Part shown: positions 20,782-28,063 of the stretch, in pieces | Layout: each line of letters starts with the position of its first letter | How positions within the stretch are numbered: the first letter of the stretch is position 1 | From: NS-11 sp036505795 | GTDB taxonomy: Bacteria > Nitrospirota > Nitrospiria > Nitrospirales > NS-4 | Length of the DNA: 28,063 bases | Direction: 5' to 3' | NCBI GenBank assembly: GCA_036505795.1 | Contig: DASXSU010000070.1 | Location: 1-28,063, forward strand | Made by a program: the position numbers and the translations under genes | The notes under the pieces: generated by a model | Told to the model about the DNA's origin: nothing | Database searches by the model: none | Seen by the model: the letters and a program-made list of their open reading frames with translations, nothing else

Positions 20782-22170
20782 TCAGCGCGGATCGATGACC
20801 GCCGCTTCGGTAAGCCAACGGAGCCCCTCCTCTGGCGTCGAAAAGGCCCCGTCTAATTGCGCCTCAAACGCGGTCTTGAGAATCTGTCCCATTCGAGGCC
20901 CCGGCTGGATGCCAAGCGAGAGTAAATGACGCCCCAGTAGAATTGGCCGCGGTCCCTGCTCGGCCAACTGTAACCCCTCCGCCGTGACGAGCATCTGATG
21001 CATCTCCTCCGGAAGTCCGCGCGCAAGCGGCGGCCGCCCGCTTGCATCGGCTTCCACGACCCGCGCCAACATGCGGAGTGTTTCACCAGCTTCTTCCAGG
21101 CTTCGTGATAAGCGCCGGACATGTCGGGGAGAGCCGGCAAACTGCAGATGCGACAGATGATACCGAACAAGCCCGGCGATTCGTGTCGCGAGCTCAGTCG
21201 GGACGCCAACTTTATCGAGGAAGGCCGTGACAATGTCGACACGCTCGGCATGGCCATAGGATCGGATATGGCCATCAAGGACCGCCGTTGAGGGCGGCTT
21301 GCCAAGATCATGGCACAGAGCCGCGAATACCAAGACCGCTCGCTCGCGGCCTTCGAGCCCGTCACGTACGGCGATCTGAGCCGCTTGATCGACCACGAGC
21401 AGCGTGTGCGTCCAGACATCGCCTTCAGGATGCCAGGAAGGATCTTGAGGACATCCCTGGAGCGCGCCAAGTTCGGGGTACAGTGCCGTCCATCCGATAT
21501 CATGCAAAAAACGAAGTCCCAGTGACGGCTGGACCCCCCGGCTCGCCCACTTCTCCCATTCGCCCCAGATCCGCTCCGGCGTGAGCGTCGGATATTCGTG
21601 AAGCAGCCCTCGACAGAGTTCAACCGTTTCTGCTGCCGGGCTCAATTCAAACCGGCTGATGAACTGCATGCCCCGGAGCACGCGGAGAGGATCGTCGGCA
21701 AACTGAGGGCTGGTGTGGCGGAGAATGCGTTGCGCCAGGTCGCGTTGGCCGTTGAAGGGATCGAGCAGGGCTTCCGTTACCGGATCCATCGCCATGGCGT
21801 TAATTGTAAAATCGCGCCGGGCGGCGGCTTCCTCCAGCGACATGAACGGATCGCTCAAGACCTCAAACCCGCGATGCCCAAGACCCACTTTTGATTCTCG
21901 CCGCGGAAGTGAGATATCGATCGGATACTGATGCAGTTTGATGACGCCAAAGGATTGACCCACACGATCAATGTCGAACGCAGCGCTCAAGAGGTCGATC
22001 AATCGTTGGGGAGCGAGCTGGTAGACTTCGAGATCGAGATCTTTGGGACGTAAACCGAGCAGCATATCCCGCACGCAACCGCCGACCAGCAGTGGTCGCC
22101 CACCCGCCTCACGAATCAGGCGACAGAGCCGGTCGAAGACAGGTTGAATATCGGGATGAAGGGCTAGCAT
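20782..22170 (-). CDS. cca: CCA-adding enzyme / tRNA nucleotidyltransferase with HD domain
   Basis: This 462-residue enzyme adds or repairs the 3' CCA of tRNAs using CTP and ATP. The class II nucleotidyltransferase head has LLVGGCVRDMLLG (28-39), the catalytic acids in DLDLE (44-48), the RRDFTINAMA segment (118-127) and a flexible-loop region. The neck carries DDPLRVLRGMQF. The C-terminal half holds an HD phosphohydrolase domain with EGDVWTHTLLVV (249-260) and HD at 287-288 (CHDLGKP), as in E. coli-type bifunctional Cca. Length is a little above E. coli Cca (about 412). It is a single housekeeping gene; its start is 216 bases from the divergent M48 gene. It may alternatively be specialised for A-addition, which sequence alone does not settle. 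Confidence 0.94.
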   Translation of the reverse strand: MLALHPDIQPVFDRLCRLIREAGGRPLLVGGCVRDMLLGLRPKDLDLEVYQLAPQRLIDLLSAAFDIDRVGQSFGVIKLHQYPIDISLPRRESKVGLGHRGFEVLSDPFMSLEEAAARRDFTINAMAMDPVTEALLDPFNGQRDLAQRILRHTSPQFADDPLRVLRGMQFISRFELSPAAETVELCRGLLHEYPTLTPERIWGEWEKWASRGVQPSLGLRFLHDIGWTALYPELGALQGCPQDPSWHPEGDVWTHTLLVVDQAAQIAVRDGLEGRERAVLVFAALCHDLGKPPSTAVLDGHIRSYGHAERVDIVTAFLDKVGVPTELATRIAGLVRYHLSHLQFAGSPRHVRRLSRSLEEAGETLRMLARVVEADASGRPPLARGLPEEMHQMLVTAEGLQLAEQGPRPILLGRHLLSLGIQPGPRMGQILKTAFEAQLDGAFSTPEEGLRWLTEAAVIDPR

Positions 22171-22386
22171 GGCCGCCTTCTCAAGAGTAGTCTACTGTGC
22201 GGCCTTTTGTCATCTTGAGCGCACTTGAGGCCGGCAAGGTGGCACTATTTCACACGGATCATTGAGCAACGCTAGGCTAAGTCTGTCTATTGCCCGCCAA
22301 CATTAGGCAAAAGCCACCAAGTCTCCTCATTCTTCTCTCCGATCTAACTGATTAGACTTAGGTTTTCCGCCGATACTTATATATCT

Positions 22387-23541
22387 ATGTCACACTCTTT
22401 TTACCGCTGCTTTCCGATGGTCCTCGCCGCAGGTCTGCTGGCGGCGTGCACCACCAATCCCTATACGAACCGCTCTCAGTTGGTGCTGTTCACAGATGAC
22501 ACCAAAGAGATGGCGTTGGGGGCCGAGGCGCAGGGCCAAATTCTGAAAGATCCGAAGGTGAATGAGTCACGCGATCCTGCACAGATCGCGTCTGTCAAGC
22601 TTGTTGCGCAACGCATTATCGACGCCGCGAAGCGCTCAAAATATAGTGATCGCGCACAGAAATTTGCATGGGAAGTCCATGTGATCAAAGCGGATAAAAC
22701 CATAAATGCGTTTGTCGTCCCCGGCGGCAAGATTTTTGTCTATACCGGAATCTTTTCCATCGCTGACAATGAGGCCGGACTCGCGGCGATCCTTGGGCAT
22801 GAAGTCACACACGCTCTGGCCCTGCATGGTTCCGAGAGAAAAAGCCAAGGAATGTTGGCACAAGGCTTTAGCTTCATCGCCGGAGTCGCGGCGACTTATA
22901 ACGGAATAAATGGAGGAGCAGTGCAAGACCTGAGCGGCGCTGTCGCCAAACTCGGCATTCTGTTGCCTTACAGCCGGGTGCACGAGTCAGAAGCCGATTA
23001 TGTCGGAATGCTTCTCGCCGCCGATGCGGGCTACGACCCCCATGAAGCAGTGCGCGTGTGGCAACGAATGGCCCAGGTCAATAAGGATCAGTCTCCTGAA
23101 TTTCTTTCCACCCATCCCAGTGACGGTACCCGGATTACCCAGATGCAGGGCTGGATGAATGAGGCACTGACCTACTATCGGCCGGCGCCAGGCCGGGCGG
23201 TCCAAAAGCTGCCACCCATCGGTTTCCCGAGCGTGCGCGTAGCCAGCGTGCCCACGCTGTCACGATCCGGAGGGCTTACGATACGTCCTCAAGCAGGGTG
23301 CAATTCCCCGTGCTCGTCACGCCATGAGACGAAAGCGCGCAATAGTCCAAGTCGTCAACCGAGAGACCTCAGCAGCCTTTCCTACGGAGAGCAGATCGAC
23401 ATCCAGAGAAGCTTGATTCAGTGGCGGCGCGACCTTGACCAATCTGTAGAATTCGGAGAATTAAGCGACGAAGAGGCAGACGAATTATACATAGAGCGAC
23501 AGGACCATCTTCGTAGACAGAAACTCAATCGACTTCCGTAA
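22387..23541 (+). CDS. M48-family metalloprotease lipoprotein with C-terminal extension
   Basis: This 384-residue protein has a lipoprotein signal with lipobox LAAC (Cys21) and an M48 peptidase domain. Active-site features are HEVTH (138-142, zinc His and catalytic Glu) and a third ligand E202 in HESEADYVGMLLA. PGGKIFVYTG and FLSTHPSDGTRI are also typical. It resembles LoiP/YcaL/BepA-like periplasmic proteases that clear misfolded envelope proteins. After the peptidase domain (about residue 270) comes a roughly 110-residue extension: a Pro/Ser/Arg-rich linker, then a charged helical tail (SYGEQIDIQRSLIQWRRDL, EEADELYIERQDHL). The tail is not part of the usual fold. The ATG at 22387 has no Shine-Dalgarno; it was chosen because it gives a proper signal peptide. 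Confidence 0.92.
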   Translation: MSHSFYRCFPMVLAAGLLAACTTNPYTNRSQLVLFTDDTKEMALGAEAQGQILKDPKVNESRDPAQIASVKLVAQRIIDAAKRSKYSDRAQKFAWEVHVIKADKTINAFVVPGGKIFVYTGIFSIADNEAGLAAILGHEVTHALALHGSERKSQGMLAQGFSFIAGVAATYNGINGGAVQDLSGAVAKLGILLPYSRVHESEADYVGMLLAADAGYDPHEAVRVWQRMAQVNKDQSPEFLSTHPSDGTRITQMQGWMNEALTYYRPAPGRAVQKLPPIGFPSVRVASVPTLSRSGGLTIRPQAGCNSPCSSRHETKARNSPSRQPRDLSSLSYGEQIDIQRSLIQWRRDLDQSVEFGELSDEEADELYIERQDHLRRQKLNRLP

Positions 23542-23550
23542 CCAGCGCAG

Positions 23551-23622
23551 CATTGTCATCCTGAGCAAGGCATTGTCATCCTGAGCAAAGCATTGTCATC
23601 CTGAGGTTCGACGAAGGATCTG
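23551..23622. repeat. Tandem plus complete dispersed repeat between convergent genes
   Basis: Two exact-length 20-base copies (CATTGTCATCCTGAGCAAGG, then CATTGTCATCCTGAGCAAAG) are followed by a third that continues into a complete unit (GTCATCCTGAG ... AAGGATCT, 23594-23621). It lies between the convergent stops of the M48 and phosphodiesterase genes. A longer conserved tail may extend to about 23690. Confidence 0.85.
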
Positions 23623-23683
23623 GCTTTTAAAAATTCCGCGGCGCGCAAAAGAATTATTCGTAAGCGGCGCAGCCGGCAGAATT

Positions 23684-26236
23684 TCACCGGGATTTCGGCT
23701 CTGACCCCGATTCTGTTTCACTAAGCTTCTTAGTGTTGACCGTGAGAGAAAGCGTTCCGTCTGCTATCGAGCTGGTGGCTCCTTCCACGGTTGGCGCGGT
23801 TTTGTTCAGCACAAGGGATTTGTTCGCAGGTCCACCCTTGATCGTGATCGAGTACTTCCACACGACATTCGTGCTTTCACCCGGCAGCTCGAGGGGATAC
23901 GTCAACACAAACGTGTTCTCTCCCTCGCCAGCCATTTCGATATCTTGGGAAAACACGTCCAGGGTTTTGTTGATCATCCGTTTTCCCTTGATATTCATCG
24001 TGAATCCCAAAAACGTCGGGACGTTATCGCCGAATTTGGTATACCCGATGGGACATCCTCGCAGATGGGCGAACACCTCGATTTGTTTGGGCCCGAGCGG
24101 CTTGACCGAATCAATCTGAGAACCACAATTGGCCGTCGTGTTTTCTATTTTGTGAGCGTCCACCTCCCAGCCATCCTCGATTTCGAATACTCTGGAAACG
24201 GGGGTGTTTTGCTCTGTTCCGCGCAGTTTCGTGCTTTGGTAAAAGTTGAAGTTAAAGTCGCGGTATTCCCGGGCGAGGGCACGCGGAGTTATTTCAATAT
24301 GAAGCTTGTAGGAAGTCGCGGCCGATGAGCTTTTTGCAGGCGTCGTTGCTTTCTCGCCCATCGCGGTTCGAATCGTCTCGTAGTAACTTTTGCCCCGATA
24401 GGCCGGATACCGCGCCAGGACTTGGTTGTAGCTGACGCCGGCCTCCAACAGCTTGGCATCATAGACTCCCAGCGCATCCAAAATAGTCGGCGCCACATCA
24501 ACGATCGACATCTGAGGGATAAGCTTCTCTTGAGCGATCCTCGGACTAAAGAAAACGAGAGGAATGGAGCTGTCGGACGATCCTAAGTGGCCATGGTCGG
24601 CCTTCCAATTCTCGCCTGTGCCGAGTAACGAAATCTGTCCGGTCCAGGGCACCCGGTGGTTCGCGAATGTGACGCCGGTCTTCCGGTCAGCGAGCAGAAT
24701 TAGATCAGGGGAAGAATTCGGGCGTAGCTGTTGGACAGGGGCCAGTCCTCTTAACCGTCGCTTCCAGTCGGGTCCGAAATCACTCGATGACTCCTCGATA
24801 GGAATCGCGACTCCCTGCTTACAGCACTCGAGATAGCTCGATCCGTTCCGGACAAAAATGGTTTGCAGCACGCCGGGTTTATTGCTCTCGAACCAATCCC
24901 AGATGGCCTCCCCCACCAAACGCGTAAAGCCTTGCTGGACCTCGTCTTCCCATCGGCCATTCGGCGGCTTCACATAGACCGCCGCACTGCCACCGTTGAG
25001 CGTGACAAAGATATCATCACCTTCATCGGGGTCTCCCCCATAGAAGATGGTGCTCGTCAGCTTCGTGAGAAAATTGAAGAAGGTCAGACTGGTCTCATGG
25101 ACGTTGAGGCGGCCCCGCCGCCAGGGGGCCGGCACATCCTTGAGGGCGGCCTCGAGTTCGTCGACCGATAATGCGTTGCCGCTCGTGATGGCGGAATGCC
25201 CATGATCGGCCGCGAGGACAAAGAGCGTGTCGTTCAAGAGTTTCGGATATCGATTCAGGCCCGGCCAGTCCACACGGTCCTGCACGACGCCCTTGCGATC
25301 CACCTTCGCTAACGTGTCGGCGCCCTTAAAGAGGAGTTCCACCACCTCATCGACATACCGTAAATACTCCTGTTGCCTCTGGGGCAACTGCTCCGCATTC
25401 ATATGCGAATCATGATCCAAGCCGGGGAAATAGAGGGTGGTAATGGTGGGAAGGTAAACCTCTGAATCAGAGTCCGGAAAGCTTCCCCCATTCAGCGCCT
25501 TAAATGCAGACACAAACTCATACAGCGTTCGGTGATCATATTCTTTGACTTCATGCTTCATATACAGGACGGCCGTGTCGTAGGACGGATATCGCCAATC
25601 CGTGTCGTTCGCCCCTCGAGAGATCATGTGGTGCACAACGAGGCTTTGTCCGTTGGCCGCTTGCACCACATCATAGATCGTCGGCGACAGGGGAGAAATA
25701 TCATCATTGAGGAGGTGCGCCCAATACACCTCCAGCGCGTCCATGTGTGCCTCGCCATAATATCTGGCCTGCAGAGGCGCTGGTTTCTTGCCGTCTTGTT
25801 TCGCCGGAGGCCCCGTTCTGAAGAGAAGCTGATTCCCTGTGATCCCGTGAAGGCCCGGATATACGCCCGTCACTAAGGAGGTCCACGATGGAAACGTATA
25901 GGAGGGAAAGACCGTGATGGCTGTCTTTGCGCGGACGGCGTGTCGATAAGCAAACGTCCCATCCGGCTGAGGAGTGACCCCTAATAGTGTTCTGAGGTAC
26001 GGGGTGTCTGAAGAACTTTCCACAAATTTAGAGAAGCCGTCTGCACGCAGCCCGTCCACGGCAATAATCACGACGTGCTTGAAGCCGCCCGATCGCCCGA
26101 CCGTGATGCCATGCCGGCTAGGCAACTCGTGTTCGACCAGAGCGTGGGTCGCAATGGTCCGGATGGAGCCAATGGACTGACACCCCGAAGGCATTACCAA
26201 TAAGAGCAGCAAGAGCACAAAGTGAAACACTTTCAT
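23684..26236 (-). CDS. Alkaline-phosphatase-superfamily (type I phosphodiesterase/nucleotide pyrophosphatase-like) lipoprotein
   Basis: This 850-residue exported protein has a signal peptide with a probable lipobox (PSGC, Cys19; position -3 is atypical). The catalytic domain spans about 52-600. Metal-site residues resemble those of ENPP enzymes: D61 (IIAVDGLRADG), candidate nucleophile T114 (PSYTFPSWTSLVTGVYPG), D274/H278 (LDHDSHM), D344-H345 (AADHGHSA) and D547-H548/H550 (KADHGHLG). The usual NH after TFP is replaced by SW. A C-terminal region of about 230 residues (from about 620) is beta-rich (VWKYSITIKGG, TFVLTYPLELPG) and may bind substrate or surface. Phospho-ester or sulfo-ester hydrolysis is expected; the substrate is unknown. 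It is a single gene with no neighbours of obvious related role. Confidence 0.9.
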   Translation of the reverse strand: MKVFHFVLLLLLLVMPSGCQSIGSIRTIATHALVEHELPSRHGITVGRSGGFKHVVIIAVDGLRADGFSKFVESSSDTPYLRTLLGVTPQPDGTFAYRHAVRAKTAITVFPSYTFPSWTSLVTGVYPGLHGITGNQLLFRTGPPAKQDGKKPAPLQARYYGEAHMDALEVYWAHLLNDDISPLSPTIYDVVQAANGQSLVVHHMISRGANDTDWRYPSYDTAVLYMKHEVKEYDHRTLYEFVSAFKALNGGSFPDSDSEVYLPTITTLYFPGLDHDSHMNAEQLPQRQQEYLRYVDEVVELLFKGADTLAKVDRKGVVQDRVDWPGLNRYPKLLNDTLFVLAADHGHSAITSGNALSVDELEAALKDVPAPWRRGRLNVHETSLTFFNFLTKLTSTIFYGGDPDEGDDIFVTLNGGSAAVYVKPPNGRWEDEVQQGFTRLVGEAIWDWFESNKPGVLQTIFVRNGSSYLECCKQGVAIPIEESSSDFGPDWKRRLRGLAPVQQLRPNSSPDLILLADRKTGVTFANHRVPWTGQISLLGTGENWKADHGHLGSSDSSIPLVFFSPRIAQEKLIPQMSIVDVAPTILDALGVYDAKLLEAGVSYNQVLARYPAYRGKSYYETIRTAMGEKATTPAKSSSAATSYKLHIEITPRALAREYRDFNFNFYQSTKLRGTEQNTPVSRVFEIEDGWEVDAHKIENTTANCGSQIDSVKPLGPKQIEVFAHLRGCPIGYTKFGDNVPTFLGFTMNIKGKRMINKTLDVFSQDIEMAGEGENTFVLTYPLELPGESTNVVWKYSITIKGGPANKSLVLNKTAPTVEGATSSIADGTLSLTVNTKKLSETESGSEPKSR

Positions 26237-26362
26237 CGAGTGGTCCTTATCAGAAATGAGCGGTGGGGATATCGTGTACGGCAGAATGAGTCTAGGACCA
26301 AGTACCTATGAAAAGCAACCGGTACCGATGAAAGGCTCTACGTACGAAGGAGGAAGATGCTG

Positions 26363-26501
26363 GGCCCTTCGACGGTGCTCAGGGCAGGCTCCGCGAAGCA
26401 TCTAGCCAGAATTGTCATCCTGAGGCTCGGCGAAGGATCTAGGTCTCAGAATTCAGCGGCGGGATCCCTTCTGTCATGCTGAGCGAAGGCGAAGCATCCA
26501 G
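26363..26501. repeat. Dispersed intergenic repeat cluster, two complete units
   Basis: Unit one is at 26414-26440 (GTCATCCTGAG to AAGGATCT) and unit two at 26473-26499 (GTCATGCTGAG to AAGCATC). A related piece is at 26363-26404. The two complete units have different but matching ends, a direct example of covariation. The rest of 26237-26572 holds no supported gene. Confidence 0.85.
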
Positions 26502-26572
26502 CTATCATTGAAAGTTAGGAGCAGGATCGACAGAGATCGCCGGGAATTCGTATCTCCGTTGCTAATCACAAT

Positions 26573-26842
26573 CTATCCCCAGTGACGTCTATAGCCGTAG
26601 TAGCCTCTCCGATAATAGTGTCCGCTGTAATAGCCGCCCCCCCAATACCCATATGGCCCATATGGTACATATGGATAGTATGGCGGCGGCGCATAATAGG
26701 GTACCGGAGGGGGCGGCGGGACAGGCGGTCCCGACTCGACTACGACGGGCGGGTCAAAGCCGCCGTAAATGGGTGAGCGAATTCCAACATAGCACCCGCT
26801 TAGGGCTGTCGCTATTACGATAGCGCCGATCACCAGTCTCAT
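26573..26842 (-). CDS. Tyr/Gly/Pro-rich small lipoprotein
   Basis: This 89-residue protein has a clear lipoprotein signal (MRLVIGAIVIATALSGC, lipobox LSGC). It is followed by a low-complexity mature part rich in Pro (VPPPPPVPYY), Tyr and Gly (GYWGGGYYSGHYYRRGYYGY). The start at ATG 26840-26842 is supported by GGAGTAAATC upstream; an earlier in-frame start would add 13 residues that spoil the signal. Such YG-rich lipoproteins are common at the outer membrane or surface of Gram-negatives, with no settled function. It is transcribed alone. The protein is probably disordered. Confidence 0.8.
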   Translation of the reverse strand: MRLVIGAIVIATALSGCYVGIRSPIYGGFDPPVVVESGPPVPPPPPVPYYAPPPYYPYVPYGPYGYWGGGYYSGHYYRRGYYGYRRHWG

Positions 26843-26999
26843 ATGATTTACTCCAATGTTCTTTGGCAGTGATACTGGCAACTCTCCCTTTACTTACTTT
26901 GACACCTCAAAGCATAAAATGTTGCATCCGGACTCCGAATACTACGATAGGGGCTGAGCTGCAATTGAGACAGGCTGCATTGCCGTGTCTGTCATGCCG

Positions 27000-27105
27000 A
27001 GCTCCACTTTTTGTCATCCTGAACGAAGTGAAGGATCTAGTTCAAAATCGGTCTGGGCGGAATTATCAGGATGGTAAGATCGGCAGGATTGCACCGAGAA
27101 TTCGA
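27000..27105. repeat. Dispersed intergenic repeat with long conserved tail
   Basis: A complete hairpin unit at 27013-27038 (GTCATCCTGA to AAGGATCT) is followed by a tail (AAAATCGG, GGCGGAATTATCAGGA, GTAAGATCGGCAGG). The tail is partly shared with the copies after 23622 and 27612. It sits between the orphan groES stop and the small lipoprotein gene. Confidence 0.75.
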
Positions 27106-27135
27106 GTCTGAGACCGCTGCTCGTTAAGCTTACAA

Positions 27136-27468
27136 CTACTTTTTGTTGTACAAGCCCAGGATGTCGGACTCACGGATGAGAACGAGTTCCTTCCCGTCTA
27201 GGTCGATTGGGGTCGTTCCGTATTTCTCGTAGAGGACCTGATCGCCCGGTTTGAGCACCGTGGCATTGAAGACCTTTTCCTCTTTCTCTTTGGATTTTGT
27301 CCCCCATTTCTTTTCCGGTGTTTCCAAGCGCCCCTTTCCCACGGCCAGGACCTTTCCTTCCACCGGTTTCTCCTTGGCCGCGTCGGGGATGAACAGCCCT
27401 CCAGCGGTCTTTTCCTTGGCCTCCGACGGTTCGATCAGCACCCAATCATGTAACGGTTGTATTCCCAT
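27136..27468 (-). CDS. groES: Orphan GroES-like co-chaperonin
   Basis: This 110-residue protein is a GroES (Cpn10) homolog. It starts MGIQPLHDWVLIEP, has the mobile loop KTAGGLFIPD with AKEKPVEGKVLAVGKGR, and ends with KPGDQVLYEKYGTTP and LIRESDILGLY. It is about 13-15 residues longer than typical GroES because of a Lys/Glu-rich insert (TPEKKWGTKSKEKEEKV) in the middle, near the roof region. The start at ATG 27466-27468 has AAGGAGGAATGTT upstream, which decides it over a longer frame. No groEL is adjacent: neighbours are a lipoprotein and a DUF2283 gene, separated by repeats. It may serve a distant GroEL or have a specialised client role. Confidence 0.92.
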   Translation of the reverse strand: MGIQPLHDWVLIEPSEAKEKTAGGLFIPDAAKEKPVEGKVLAVGKGRLETPEKKWGTKSKEKEEKVFNATVLKPGDQVLYEKYGTTPIDLDGKELVLIRESDILGLYNKK

Positions 27469-27568
27469 AACATTCCTCCTTCTTGGTGCTGACCGCAAGC
27501 ACCAGTGCTCAGCAATGATAGCCCTTTGCTCTCAGCAACGCACGTGAAAATGCGGAGGCTCGCGGTCG

Positions 27569-27665
27569 TCACCCTGAGCGCCTGTGTCATCCTGAGATTT
27601 GACGAAGGATCTAGCTTTCAGAATCCGCCGGCGGCCGGAGAATCATCAGGAGCAGTTAGATCAGC
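27569..27665. repeat. Dispersed intergenic repeat with long conserved tail
   Basis: A complete unit at 27586-27612 (GTCATCCTGAG to AAGGATCT) is preceded by a partial unit (GTCACCCTGAGCG). The tail continues CAGAATCCGCCGGCGGCCGG and AGAATCATCAGGAGCAGTTA. That tail resembles the copies near 23622 and 27038. It lies between the DUF2283 stop and the groES start. Confidence 0.75.
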
Positions 27666-27694
27666 CGCGTGGGGAAGATGAGGAGGTTCCCTGA

Positions 27695-27898
27695 TTAAGA
27701 TTTCAGAGGTAACGCTTCTGCTACGAACTTCGAGAGATCAACGATCTTGCTGGCATGGTCTATATCAATGCCTACCACCCGCCCTTCCGCATTAAGATCC
27801 AAGACAACCCCTGGGGCAACTTCACGGGAGTCCACACCCAGTTCCGGGGAAAGGTCGATGTATAACGAATCAGTGTCCTGAAAATACTGCACCTTCAT
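27695..27898 (-). CDS. DUF2283 family protein
   Basis: This 67-residue protein is a compact DUF2283 domain (beta-rich). Its pattern is MKVQYFQDTDSLYIDLS, SREVAPGVVLDLNAEGRVVG and IDIDHASKIVDLS, with the typical YxxxxDxLYI...G..vDld..G.vvGieI..AS motif. The ATG has GGGGTGAGCTT upstream. DUF2283 genes are often beside a DUF4258 gene in candidate toxin-antitoxin pairs. No such partner is visible here, though the region to the right is cut by the window edge. The function is unknown. Confidence 0.9.
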   Translation of the reverse strand: MKVQYFQDTDSLYIDLSPELGVDSREVAPGVVLDLNAEGRVVGIDIDHASKIVDLSKFVAEALPLKS

Positions 27899-28001
27899 AA
27901 GCTCACCCCTTGAAGTTTCTCACAAGGAACGCATTATTCACGGTCACCATATCCTCTTACGTCACTATACGCAAGCACGCTTTTGAGCGGAGCCGCACTC
28001 C

Positions 28002-28063
28002 TGTCATGAGCGCTCGTTGTCATGCTGAGCCCTTCGGCTATGCTCAGGACAGGCCCTTCGGCT
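28002..28063. repeat. Dispersed intergenic repeat at the right window edge
   Basis: Partial units (CTGTCATGAGCGCTCG, TGTCATGCTGAGCCCTTCGG, ATGCTCAGGACAGGCCCTTC) are cut by the end of the window. They belong to the same repeat family as the other clusters. Confidence 0.75.

Noticed and set aside
20678..28063. The repeat clusters considered as a CRISPR array
   Set aside because: Units are irregularly spaced, scattered, carry no regular spacers and have no cas genes nearby.

Overview
The window (28,063 bp, roughly 55-57% GC by eye) looks like an ordinary chromosomal stretch of a free-living Gram-negative bacterium. Evidence for a double membrane is an MdtABC-type RND pump, several lipoproteins, a CpxP/Spy-like periplasmic protein, a Tat substrate and exported enzymes. 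The mix of gene families and the many dispersed intergenic repeats reminded me of Nitrospirota (Nitrospira-like). That is a recollection-based inference; no rRNA or phylogenetic marker in the window settles it. I see no tRNA or rRNA gene, CRISPR array, insertion sequence or prophage.

Layout. 1-4655 (minus): mdtA-mdtB-mdtC efflux operon, with mdtC running off the left edge. 4844-6203 (plus): a tightly overlapping, divergent three-gene cassette of ECF sigma factor, small membrane protein (probable anti-sigma) and membrane-anchored CpxP/Spy-like protein. 6347-8546: an exported intradiol dioxygenase facing a Tat-exported amidohydrolase. 8547-12485: an accessory stretch of small genes, including a small membrane protein, a lone protein resembling contractile-injection-associated factors, a Cys4 zinc-binding protein, secreted proteins, a decaying paralog and a 50-residue basic protein. 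12482-17523 (minus): a regulatory block of an NtrC-type regulator, a sensor kinase and a lipoprotein in one operon, then a stand-alone receiver, a LuxR-type regulator and a small periplasmic protein. 17747-20531 (minus): a nucleotidyltransferase/helical-protein pair, a YpfJ-type metallopeptidase, a small periplasmic protein and a 40-residue zinc-binding protein. 20782-27898: CCA-adding enzyme, M48 lipoprotein protease, an 850-residue phosphodiesterase/alkaline-phosphatase-superfamily protein, a Tyr/Gly/Pro-rich lipoprotein, an orphan GroES and a DUF2283 protein.

How it fits together. The left part is an envelope-stress and efflux region in which the sigma cassette may control the divergent pump. 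The centre is a signalling block. Much of the rest is small exported proteins, three of which share one beta-rich architecture; one of these is a frameshifted copy of another.

The most interesting non-coding signals are: (a) a dispersed intergenic repeat family at nine sites whose two ends covary (GTCATCCTGAG with AAGGATC, GTCATGCTGAG with AAGCATC), implying selection on a hairpin; (b) a nested hairpin with an alternative fold ending 10 bases before the receiver gene; (c) an inverted repeat in the leader of the sigma gene, which has no ATG start. Several small genes (50 aa at 12333-12485, 40 aa at 20409-20531) are below common size cut-offs and would be missed by routine annotation.
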